The translations under genes and the position numbers were made by a program. From JBNLBT01 sp050303435 (GTDB lineage: Bacteria; Pseudomonadota; Gammaproteobacteria; Xanthomonadales; Marinicellaceae), in assembly GCA_050303435.1 (NCBI GenBank), contig JBNLBT010000083.1, forward strand, positions 1 to 14,642: DNA of 14,642 nucleotides, written 5' to 3'. The notes beneath the pieces are model-generated. The model had not been told where the DNA came from, made no database searches, and was given only the letters and a program-made list of their open reading frames with translations. Positions 8,619 to 14,642 of this stretch are shown here, piece by piece (positions within the stretch are counted from its first letter, which is position 1; each line of letters begins with the position of its first letter).

Positions 8619-10887
8619 GCGCCGCACTCCCGACGACTGGTCCGTCCAGCATCTCAGCGCATTGCCTCAGCAAGGCCAGTGTCATGGGCGCCACCTGACG
8701 CGCGCGCCAATCCTGCCACGGGGTGCCTTTGGCCCAGGCGTTGAACGCGCCCATGGCCGCTGAGCAGTCGATCCGCGCGTTGCGCAAATCGCCGTCTTGA
8801 TCACTCAACACGGCGCGTTCTGCGCGCCTTAAATACTGCTGCAACACCAGCATCCATTGCCTGTGGCCGTCGCTGCGCACCTGTTGCTGTGCCGCGTCAG
8901 GCAACGATTCACAGGCCGTTTTTAGTACCGTCTCCAGCGCCTGGCCGAAGAAATGCTGTTCCAGCCCGGCGCGGGTGTCTTCACCCACCGACTGCAACGA
9001 CAGACCTTTGTGCATCAATTGCAACACATGCCGGGCGCGCGTGGCGAAATGGGAGACGCCGCACAACACCCTGGAACGGACGTCGCTGCGCAGCGCATCC
9101 GCACGCGGTGCAAACGCCGTGTCCTCTACGCCCGCCTGCGCCAATGCGGCTTTCACCGCCTCATGCACCCCGGCTTCCACGGTGCACTGATTGATGGATC
9201 CGGTGAGCACGAAATCCGCGCCCAATTGAAACGCCGCCGCCATCGATTGCGGTGTGCCGATGCCGCCGCTGCAACCCAGCCGCACAGATTGGGCCACAAG
9301 GCCCAGCGATGCGCGCAGTTGCTGAAATTCCGGCAGTTTGATCCATGCCGATGCCGGTTCATTGACCCAGGCGCCATCGCAGGTCACACACACGTCATCG
9401 GCCACCGGGCACTGTTGCGCCAGTCGATGCTGTTGCGAGGTGATCTGTTGCGTCTCCAGCAGTTCGTCGAGCAAACGCGCGGGCGCTGCCTGCATGAACT
9501 GTCGCGCCACCTCGGCGCGGCTGGTTTTGAGCAGCACCTTGTGGCCTCGAGAGATGAGCCCATCGTGTTCACTCAACCCCAGTGCGCGGTGTTTGACCAG
9601 CGCTGATGTGACGCGATCAAAGCCACTCAATTCCACACAAGGCACCGACTTTTCGCTGCACAATGACAGGAGATCTGCACTTTTGCTTGAATTTTCAGCG
9701 CAATCATGCACATTCACCCCAAAGTTCTGCGCGCCCCCCAAGCGCGCTTTGCAGTCATCGATCATTCCGGCCACGTGTTGCACAGGCACATCGAAGCTGC
9801 CAATAAAACCCAGCAGGCCAGCCTGAGCCAGCGCGGTCACCAGCGGCACGCCGGAAATGCCCCGCCCCATGGACCCGGCCACGCATGGATGGCGCAGCCC
9901 GTGATCGCGCATGAATTCGAGCGAACCGAATGCACTTTCAGGCATCTGTGGCGATTGCGCTGGTGGCACATCGTGAATTTCTTGCGCAGCGGCATCAGTC
10001 CTCTTCGCCGACTGCGCTGCACTCGGAACACTGCACGGCAAGGGATCGCAGTGCTGCATAATTTCTTTGTTCAGTCCGGTCAGCACCTGGCCGGGGCCGA
10101 CTTCGTGCAGGGTGCTTGCGCCCAACCCCATCAAGCGCCTCACGCAATCCACCCAGCGCACCTGGCCGCACAGCTGCTGTTCCAGTAAAGCGGCCAATTC
10201 ACTGTGTGTGTAGGGCTGTGCCGTGACATTGGCCAGCACCGTGGCATTCAACGGCTTGAATGTGAAGGTGCGCAGGAAATGACCGAATGCCGTGGCCGCA
10301 TCGCGCATGTGGCGCGAATGAAATGCGCCACTGACCTTCAGGGGTATGGCGGTGATGCCCTGAGATTTTAGCAGCGCGTATGCGGCTTCGATGGCGCTGC
10401 GTTCGGCGGACAACACGCACTGTGTCGGCGTGTTGTGATTGGCCAGATCAACTGAATCCAGGCCTTCCGCGGCCAGCAATTCACGCAAGCGCTGCTCATC
10501 GCATTGCAACACCGCCAGCATGCCGCCTGCGGTGGCCTGGCTCATCAGGCGACCGCGTTCCTGCACCAGTTGCAGGCCGGTGGCAAAATCAAACGCGCCG
10601 GCCGCCTGCAGGGCATTGTATTCACCCAACGAATGCCCGGCCATGGCGCCGGCCGGGCCGTTGTTTTGCATGAAATCCAGATAATGCAGCGCGTTCACGG
10701 TGTACAGCGCCGGTTGGGTGAACTGGGTGAGGTTCAATTGATTGTGCGGATCGTCCAGGCACAGCGTGCGGACAGACAATCCAAGCAGTTCATCGGCGGC
10801 CTGTGTGATTTCAGGGAACGCTTCAAACAAACCGGCGCCCATGCCTTTTCGCTGGGCTCCCTGCCCTGGAAAAACAACGGTATACAT
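8608..10887 (-). CDS. Trans-acting AT-ER didomain protein (malonyl acyltransferase plus PfaD-like enoylreductase)
   Basis: The protein has 759 residues. The N-terminal AT (1 to about 285) begins VVFPGQGAQRKGMG and has GHSLGEY with Ser86 and GAFHS with His190, the usual malonyl-type signature. It should load malonyl units onto the AT-less PKS encoded by the next gene. The C-terminal half (about 330-759) is a PfaD/2-nitropropane-dioxygenase TIM barrel: HPCVAGSMGRGISGVPLV near its start, then LGADFVLTGSINQ with the preceding GGIGTP, which is the FMN phosphate site. The active-site segment that normally reads DSGGHTD is altered to DGAWVNEP (Asp504 onward), so the usual histidine is missing. AT-ER fusions of this layout (LnmG, PksE types) are characteristic of trans-AT PKS clusters. 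ATG at 10887 is the natural start; upstream there is only a weak GAGTGGG. It is the first gene of the operon. Confidence 0.92.
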   Translation of the reverse strand: MYTVVFPGQGAQRKGMGAGLFEAFPEITQAADELLGLSVRTLCLDDPHNQLNLTQFTQPALYTVNALHYLDFMQNNGPAGAMAGHSLGEYNALQAAGAFDFATGLQLVQERGRLMSQATAGGMLAVLQCDEQRLRELLAAEGLDSVDLANHNTPTQCVLSAERSAIEAAYALLKSQGITAIPLKVSGAFHSRHMRDAATAFGHFLRTFTFKPLNATVLANVTAQPYTHSELAALLEQQLCGQVRWVDCVRRLMGLGASTLHEVGPGQVLTGLNKEIMQHCDPLPCSVPSAAQSAKRTDAAAQEIHDVPPAQSPQMPESAFGSLEFMRDHGLRHPCVAGSMGRGISGVPLVTALAQAGLLGFIGSFDVPVQHVAGMIDDCKARLGGAQNFGVNVHDCAENSSKSADLLSLCSEKSVPCVELSGFDRVTSALVKHRALGLSEHDGLISRGHKVLLKTSRAEVARQFMQAAPARLLDELLETQQITSQQHRLAQQCPVADDVCVTCDGAWVNEPASAWIKLPEFQQLRASLGLVAQSVRLGCSGGIGTPQSMAAAFQLGADFVLTGSINQCTVEAGVHEAVKAALAQAGVEDTAFAPRADALRSDVRSRVLCGVSHFATRARHVLQLMHKGLSLQSVGEDTRAGLEQHFFGQALETVLKTACESLPDAAQQQVRSDGHRQWMLVLQQYLRRAERAVLSDQDGDLRNARIDCSAAMGAFNAWAKGTPWQDWRARQVAPMTLALLRQCAEMLDGPVVGSAAHGG
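8619..8631 (-). promoter_or_regulatory. Ribosome binding site of the PKS gene inside the end of the AT-ER gene
   Basis: On the minus strand GGGAG (8627-8631) lies eight bases before the ATG at 8618. That ATG overlaps the TGA of the AT-ER gene (8608-8610). This fixes the PKS start and indicates coupled translation. Confidence 0.7.
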
Positions 10888-11074
10888 TCAGTACCCACTC
10901 AAGCTGTGTGTGTCATCTCTTGCACGGCACTGCCCACAAGGTGCAGGCAGCCCGAGACCCAATTTACAAACCGCATTGGGCTTGGCCCCTCTATTTGCCT
11001 ATGAAATCGTGTGCCGTCCACAGTCTGCGCAGGTTTGTGTGGGGACCCGGAGACCTGTACGGCTGAGATTATTT

Positions 11075-11090
11075 TTTAACGCTTTAACGC
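11075..11090. repeat. Tandem 8-bp repeat just downstream of the PKS promoter -10
   Basis: TTTAACGC occurs twice head to tail (11075-11082 and 11083-11090), covering the predicted start of minus-strand transcription. One helical-turn fraction apart, the pair could be a regulator site, or chance in an AT-rich patch. Confidence 0.4.
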
Positions 11091-11095
11091 TACGC

Positions 11096-11125
11096 ATTAT
11101 ACATATTGCAGCGAATATTTGAACA
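11096..11125 (-). promoter_or_regulatory. Probable sigma70-type promoter of the PKS operon
   Basis: The minus strand reads TATAAT at 11101-11096, a perfect -10. The best -35 is TGTTCA at 11125-11120 with an 18-base spacer, a poor match to TTGACA, so an activator may be needed. Transcription would start near 11089, giving a leader of about 200 bases before the ATG at 10887. Confidence 0.55.
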
Positions 11126-11326
11126 GATAATATCCGGCCAATTGCCTGCCGCCGCATGCACCACCCAATCCTCACCGGCACATCCGCCGGCTGAAAATCA
11201 CCCCGCTTCAACGGCCATTGACACACCCGTTTTTTCATTCATTGAAGTCGAATTCTTAGTGTCAAAATACACACCGCAATTGAACAATCATTCAAGCAAA
11301 ACAAAGCGGTAACCATGGCTAAGTCA

Positions 11327-11367
11327 TTGACAATTGTTTACAAAAGCAGACTAAAGTCGCCTATAAA
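11327..11367 (+). promoter_or_regulatory. Candidate promoter of the small-protein/Cache sensor operon
   Basis: A perfect TTGACA lies at 11327-11332, but only weak -10 matches follow at good spacing (TAAAGT at 11352-11357, spacer 19). An overlapping alternative is TTTACA (11337-11342) with TATAAA (11362-11367), also at spacer 19. I cannot choose between them, but the AT-rich stretch before the gene is a plausible promoter zone. Confidence 0.4.
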
Positions 11368-11423
11368 CAGACCGCTTAAAAAGTTACAATTAAAACCAAA
11401 CCAGATGTATACGGGGAGCACTG

Positions 11424-11696
11424 ATGGGGATCAAGCACACCGAATTTTCGAAAATGATATTCGAACACATCGACGAGTTGTTCGCAGAACAAATCGGCCC
11501 GGTGGCACCGATGCTGTGCGAAGAAGCATTGGAAGAATGGATCAAAGAAGTCAAAAGCAACGATCAGCGCGTCGGCCTCAAAGTCATCCCCCTGTATATC
11601 GACAAACTGATGGCACACATCGACAATGAAGCCGGCAGGCAACAATTCAAAGACGCCGTGTATGAAATTGAAGTGCTGAAGCTGTACAAAAAATAA
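11424..11696 (+). CDS. Small acidic helical protein, unknown function, cotranscribed with Cache sensor
   Basis: This is a 90-residue protein with no signal peptide or membrane segment, so probably cytoplasmic. GGGGAG at 11413-11418 is a good ribosome binding site five bases before the ATG. The sequence looks largely alpha-helical and is rich in Glu, Asp and Lys. Its most distinctive piece is EQIGPVAPMLCEEALEEW near residues 22-39. An IGPxAP segment of this kind occurs in small domains attached to kinases and sensors in some bacteria (DUF8082-like), but that resemblance is from memory and weak. It is followed after 21 bases by the Cache-HAMP gene, so a role as soluble partner or output of that sensor is possible but unproven. 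Confidence 0.75.
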   Translation: MGIKHTEFSKMIFEHIDELFAEQIGPVAPMLCEEALEEWIKEVKSNDQRVGLKVIPLYIDKLMAHIDNEAGRQQFKDAVYEIEVLKLYKK

Positions 11697-11717
11697 TGCT
11701 ATGACAGGGGGCTCATC

Positions 11718-13094
11718 ATGAAAATCAAAACCAAAACCACGCTTTTCACCGCTTCATTTCTGGTGATGATGGTGGCCGTGATCACGTTTTTTAGCGTGCG
11801 CAACATCCAGGCGCAGGGCGAAGTGCGTGTACAGAACTATAAAACCGAAGAAATCAACAAGGTTCAAAATCACCTCAAGGATCTGGTGGACGTGGCCTAT
11901 GAAACCATCGACAAAAACCACCGGAATCTGAATGACCTGAGTTACCTGAGTCAATACTATGAACGCCGTCTGCACGACATCCTCAACACCGGCGAGGCCA
12001 TCATCAACCGCTACAAATCACAGGTGGCCAACCGCCAGTTGACGCTCGCCCAGGCCCAGCAAAGGGCCATGAATGAGATTCGCGAACTGCGCTTTGATGG
12101 CGGCACCGGTTACATCTGGATCAACGACACCGGCAAACCCTATCCGAAAATGGTGATGCACCCGACCATCCCCGCGCTGGATGGCCAGGTTTTGAATGAC
12201 CCGAAATACGACAACGCGCAAGGCATCGGCAAAAACCTCTTCGTGGCCTTTGTTGACGTAACGGAAAACAGCCCGGACGGCTACGTCGATTATTTGTGGC
12301 CCAAACCGACCGCGGAAGGCCTCACCGAAGAAGTGCCCAAATTGTCCTACGTGCGCCGCTACAATGATTGGGGCTGGATCATGGGCACGGGCATCTACAT
12401 TGAAGACGCGGAAGCTGAGATTCAGCAGCGAATCAAGGAAACCATTCGCGCCATGCGCTACGCCAACGGCACCGGTTACTTCTGGATCAACGACAACCGC
12501 TTGCCCTACCCGCGCATGGTGATGCACCCAACCATCCCCACATTGGATGGCAAAATCCTCGATTCTCCGGAATACAACAACGCCCAGGGGGTGGACAAAA
12601 ACCTGTTCGTGGCCTTTGTTGAAGTCACCGCGGAAGGCGGCAGCGGCTTTGTCGACTACCTGTGGCCCAAACCCACGCCCAACGGCCTGTCCGCGCGCAA
12701 GGAAAAAGTCTCCTACGTGCGCCTGCATGAGCCGACCGGCTGGATCATCGGTTCCGGCGCTTATATCGACAACATCGACGAAGCGGTGGTGTTAAAACGC
12801 GAAGAAATCCAGTCGCAGATTCTGGACCTGGTGACCAACAACCTGATGGTGTCCACTTTATTCATCGTGCTGGCGGTGATCGCTTCCATGCTGTTCTCAG
12901 GCACCATGACCAAACCCATCTCGCACTTGACGAAAGTGGCCGATGAGATCAGTCGTGGCAAAAACCTGGCGCAGCCGATCGAAGAAATCACCCGCAAGGA
13001 TGAAATCGGCGAATTGGCCAAGTCCGTCAACCGACTCAAATCCAGTGTCAAGATCATGATCGAACGCATGCAAAAGAAAAGCGGCCCCTCATGA
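11718..13094 (+). CDS. Membrane sensor with tandem Cache modules and HAMP, no output domain
   Basis: The protein has 458 residues. AGGGGG at 11706-11711 sits six bases before the ATG. Residues about 7-29 form the first membrane segment, followed by a periplasmic part with two sCache_2-like modules at about 128-236 and 249-360. Each contains GTGYxWIND, MVMHPTIPxLDG, KNLFVAFV, DYLWPKPT and GWIxGxGxYI, a signature of small-molecule (often carboxylate) sensing Cache domains. A second membrane segment at about 376-397 leads to a HAMP domain (about 397-450, TKPISHL to DEIGELAKSVNRL). The protein then ends about ten residues later. No methyl-accepting, kinase, GGDEF or EAL domain follows, so the signal must pass to another protein, perhaps the 90-residue product encoded just upstream. 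Family assignment is firm; ligand and output are unknown. Confidence 0.9.
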   Translation: MKIKTKTTLFTASFLVMMVAVITFFSVRNIQAQGEVRVQNYKTEEINKVQNHLKDLVDVAYETIDKNHRNLNDLSYLSQYYERRLHDILNTGEAIINRYKSQVANRQLTLAQAQQRAMNEIRELRFDGGTGYIWINDTGKPYPKMVMHPTIPALDGQVLNDPKYDNAQGIGKNLFVAFVDVTENSPDGYVDYLWPKPTAEGLTEEVPKLSYVRRYNDWGWIMGTGIYIEDAEAEIQQRIKETIRAMRYANGTGYFWINDNRLPYPRMVMHPTIPTLDGKILDSPEYNNAQGVDKNLFVAFVEVTAEGGSGFVDYLWPKPTPNGLSARKEKVSYVRLHEPTGWIIGSGAYIDNIDEAVVLKREEIQSQILDLVTNNLMVSTLFIVLAVIASMLFSGTMTKPISHLTKVADEISRGKNLAQPIEEITRKDEIGELAKSVNRLKSSVKIMIERMQKKSGPS

Positions 13095-13102
13095 GAAGGG
13101 CC
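13083..13102 (+). terminator. Weak hairpin over the stop codon of the Cache gene
   Basis: GGCCC (13083-13087) pairs with GGGCC (13098-13102), with two further pairs inside after a mismatch. A perfect palindrome CCCCGATCGGGG lies just beyond (13119-13130). Neither is followed by a T tract, so intrinsic termination is doubtful. Confidence 0.3.
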
Positions 13103-13157
13103 AGATCAACAACATAGCCCCCGATCGGGGCGATTGCGCAACATCCGGTTGGTGTCC

Positions 13158-13186
13158 GCCTGCCTGCGTGCCGTACAATGGCAGGC
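13158..13186 (+). promoter_or_regulatory. Promoter/operator of the AraC-OGT gene: inverted repeat around TACAAT
   Basis: A perfect 7-bp inverted repeat, GCCTGCC (13158-13164) and GGCAGGC (13180-13186), flanks TACAAT at 13174-13179, a good -10. The -35 candidate TTGGTG (13149-13154) is weak with a 19-base spacer. Start of transcription near 13186 would favour the ATG at 13208 over the in-frame ATG at 13178. The repeat could be an operator or simply an RNA hairpin. Confidence 0.45.
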
Positions 13187-13207
13187 ATTCACCAACCGAC
13201 GGCCAGC

Positions 13208-14062
13208 ATGGGCACACAAACGCAACTCGACTATCGGCGCATCGAACAAGCCATCCACTACATCCGCACGCGCCAGGACGCGCAGCCGACCCTGGCTGAA
13301 GTGGCCGAGCATGTGCACTTGAGCGAATTTCATTTTCAGCGCCTGTTCACCCGTTGGGCCGGCGTGTCGCCGAAACGCTTTTTGCAGGTGCTGACCCTGC
13401 AACGCGCCAAATCCATGCTCGCCTCAACGCACTGTTCAATCCTCGAGGCCGCCGATTTGAGCGGGCTCAGCAGCGCCTCGCGACTGTACGATCATTTCGT
13501 TCAGATCGAAGCAGTGACCCCGTCAGAGTTCAAGCAGCGCGGCGCCGGACTGACGCTGCATCACGCGGTGCACCCGACGCCGTTTGGCGCCGCCTTCATT
13601 GCCCTGAGTTCACGCGGCATCTGCACCTTGCAATTCATCGAAGACGACGATCCGACGAAGTGCCTTGAGCAACTGCAGGCGCAGTGGCCAATGGCGCGCT
13701 TGCTGGCCGACGACGGATCGCACACGGCGGCGGTGATGGCTGCAGTGTTCAATGCACAATGCCGCACCGATCGGCCTTTGACCCTGTGGCTGCGCGGCAC
13801 CAATTTCCAAATCAATGTGTGGAAAGCGCTGCTGCAGATTCCTCAAGGCAGCGCACTCAGCTACCGGCAACTGGCCGGGCGCATTCAGCGCCCCACGGCC
13901 GCGCGCGCCGTGGGCCAGGCGGTGGGCGCCAACCCGGTGGCCTTTTTGATCCCCTGTCACCGCGTGGTGCGGGGCGACGGCGCCCTGGGCGGCTATCGTT
14001 GGGGCGAACAGCGCAAAGCCGCCATGCAAAGCTGGGAGTTGTTGCAAGCAGCGCCGCATTGA
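13208..14062 (+). CDS. AraC-type HTH fused to O6-alkylguanine-DNA methyltransferase (Ada-like, lacking the N-terminal Zn domain)
   Basis: The protein has 284 residues from the ATG at 13208. An upstream in-frame ATG at 13178 would add ten residues but overlaps the likely -10. Residues about 8-108 are an AraC/XylS DNA-binding domain with two helix-turn-helix units (TLAEVAEHVHLSEFHFQRLF; ILEAADLSGLSSASRLYDHF). Residues about 120-280 are an Ogt/Ada-C methyltransferase with the acceptor motif PCHRV (Cys250), the SYRQLAGRI helix and the ARAVGQAVGANP arginine-finger segment. Such proteins repair O6-alkylguanine by suicidal transfer to Cys and may activate repair genes. E. coli Ada carries in addition an N-terminal Cys4-Zn phosphotriester domain, absent here, so any switch from repair to activation must work differently. 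Neither start has a strong ribosome site. It ends one base before the converging gene. Confidence 0.92.
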   Translation: MGTQTQLDYRRIEQAIHYIRTRQDAQPTLAEVAEHVHLSEFHFQRLFTRWAGVSPKRFLQVLTLQRAKSMLASTHCSILEAADLSGLSSASRLYDHFVQIEAVTPSEFKQRGAGLTLHHAVHPTPFGAAFIALSSRGICTLQFIEDDDPTKCLEQLQAQWPMARLLADDGSHTAAVMAAVFNAQCRTDRPLTLWLRGTNFQINVWKALLQIPQGSALSYRQLAGRIQRPTAARAVGQAVGANPVAFLIPCHRVVRGDGALGGYRWGEQRKAAMQSWELLQAAPH

Positions 14063-14063
14063 A

Positions 14064-14642
14064 TCATCGGCACAGCTCGGAGGTGTAATAAAAGTACCGT
14101 TCACCGGCCAACCTGAGTTGATCGCTTTGCAAACCCGCCAGCGCGTATTCGCGTTCATGGCCGTCGTCAAAACTCAGCAGCAGTGTGGTCTGCGCACCCT
14201 GCGTGTACATGCGCCACTGGCCGCGTCCGCTGTGCTGGCTTGAGTCGCTCACGCTGAGCATGGCCTCGCCGCCGGTGTTGGCCTGCAGAGTGCTCTCGAA
14301 CTCCAGCGCAAAACGCCCGTCCGCGCACAGATCAATGGTGCGCTGCACCGACGATCCGCTGAAAGCGCCGTCGGTGTGCAGATTGCTGCCGGAAGACATG
14401 AACTTCAATTGCATGCCGGTTAAGGCCTGTTGCCACTGCGCGGTGGCCGGCAACTGACGCGACTGGTAAAAACGCACCGACGCCGCCAGCGCTTCGGCCG
14501 CCTGCACGTGCGTTTGCGAAAACAGGCGTTCTTCAGTGATCATCAGAATGTTCATGCCCGAACCCAGGCCATTGATCAAACCCACCGCGTAGCCAATCAC
14601 AGGTACGCCCTCGTAGTGCCCACGGTAGCGCCCCTCGACGCG
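14064..14642 (-). CDS. C-terminal part of an unrecognised protein, 5' end outside window
   Basis: The frame is open from the right edge to a TGA at 14064-14066, about 192 codons visible. A GTG at 14600 could be read as a start, but the frame continues upstream without a stop (GRYRGHYEGVP), so the gene most likely begins beyond the window. The first part contains GLINGLGSGMNILMITEE; the second part (LKFMSSGS, IDLCADGRFALEFES, GRGQWRMYT, ERYFYYTSELC) alternates in the manner of a small beta-barrel or lipocalin-like domain often found at the C-terminus of uncharacterised secreted or stress proteins. I do not recognise the family with confidence. It converges on the AraC-OGT gene with a single base between the stop codons, leaving no room for a terminator between them. 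Confidence 0.75.
   Translation of the reverse strand, partial: RVEGRYRGHYEGVPVIGYAVGLINGLGSGMNILMITEERLFSQTHVQAAEALAASVRFYQSRQLPATAQWQQALTGMQLKFMSSGSNLHTDGAFSGSSVQRTIDLCADGRFALEFESTLQANTGGEAMLSVSDSSQHSGRGQWRMYTQGAQTTLLLSFDDGHEREYALAGLQSDQLRLAGERYFYYTSELCR

Larger units (their letters stand above)
10888..11423. other. Divergent intergenic region between PKS operon and sensor operon
   Basis: There are 536 bases with no convincing gene. Short open frames here lack family resemblance and overlap the promoters. The left part (10888-11090) is the PKS leader, with the stems CCCAAT (10958-10963) / ATTGGG (10975-10980), TGCAC (10921-10925) / GTGCA (10941-10945) and CTGCC (10930-10934) / GGCAG (10946-10950). 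The right part is AT-rich and carries the plus-strand promoter candidates. No transposon ends, tRNA or known riboswitch pattern is recognised. Confidence 0.7.

Noticed and set aside
8608..10887. A polyunsaturated fatty acid synthase (PfaD) locus
   Set aside because: The ER half is PfaD-like, but PUFA synthases have tandem ACPs, a KR and FabA-type DH domains. Here the AT-ER fusion and DUF-SH point to a trans-AT PKS.
10999..11238. Minus-strand 79-codon open frame upstream of the AT-ER gene
   Set aside because: It spans the best promoter of the operon, lacks a good ribosome site and resembles no known protein.
11315..11629. Plus-strand 104-codon open frame starting before the small-protein gene
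   Set aside because: It overlaps the 90-residue gene in another frame, runs through the likely promoter and has a low-complexity, basic product with no family resemblance.
13119..13130. Palindrome CCCCGATCGGGG as a rho-independent terminator
   Set aside because: A self-complementary 12-mer leaves almost no loop and no T tract follows.
13178..13207. Upstream ATG as the start of the AraC-OGT protein
   Set aside because: It overlaps the TACAAT -10 and the inverted repeat, and the ten extra residues precede the first helix of the HTH domain. The ATG at 13208 fits better, though neither has a strong ribosome site.

Overview
The window looks like part of a gammaproteobacterial chromosome (inference from GC-rich coding, gene style and family content; not a computed assignment). 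It centres on the start of an unusual trans-AT polyketide synthase (PKS) operon on the minus strand, with a sensor operon, a DNA-repair gene and an uncharacterised gene to its right.

Positions 1-10887, minus strand: two overlapping PKS genes. The first (10887-8608) is a free-standing AT-ER protein: a malonyl-type acyltransferase fused to a PfaD-like, FMN-type enoylreductase, the LnmG/PksE type that serves AT-less PKSs in trans. The second (8618 to beyond position 1, at least 2872 codons) overlaps it by 11 bases. It reads KS1 (Cys to Ser) - degenerate AT-like region - ACP1 - KS2 - DH - ACP2 - DUF2156/LPG_synthase_C-like domain - PLP-dependent beta-eliminating-lyase domain. The last two domains match the DUF-SH pair known from LnmJ of leinamycin biosynthesis, where SH is a cysteine/thiocysteine lyase that installs sulfur on the growing polyketide. 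A DUF-SH PKS outside actinomycetes, with SH in what may be the first extension module, is the main discovery candidate here. The 3' end of the gene, including any thioesterase or further modules, lies outside the window.

Positions 10888-11423: divergent intergenic region. It holds a good minus-strand -10 (TATAAT), a tandem 8-bp repeat, a leader of about 200 bases with competing or pseudoknot-like stems, and a probable plus-strand promoter.

Positions 11424-13094, plus strand: a two-gene operon of a 90-residue acidic protein and a membrane sensor with two nearly duplicated Cache modules and a HAMP domain but no output domain.

Positions 13208-14062, plus strand: an AraC-type HTH fused to an O6-alkylguanine-DNA methyltransferase (Ada without its N-terminal zinc domain). 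It could be ordinary housekeeping repair, or could relate to self-protection if the PKS product is a DNA alkylator as leinamycin is. Positions 14064-14642, minus strand: the C-terminal part of an unrecognised protein, converging on the repair gene.

Likely working scheme (inference): KS1 decarboxylates malonyl-ACP1 to give an acetyl starter, the AT-ER protein loads malonate on the ACPs, KS2 extends, DH dehydrates, and DUF-SH adds a cysteine-derived sulfur.
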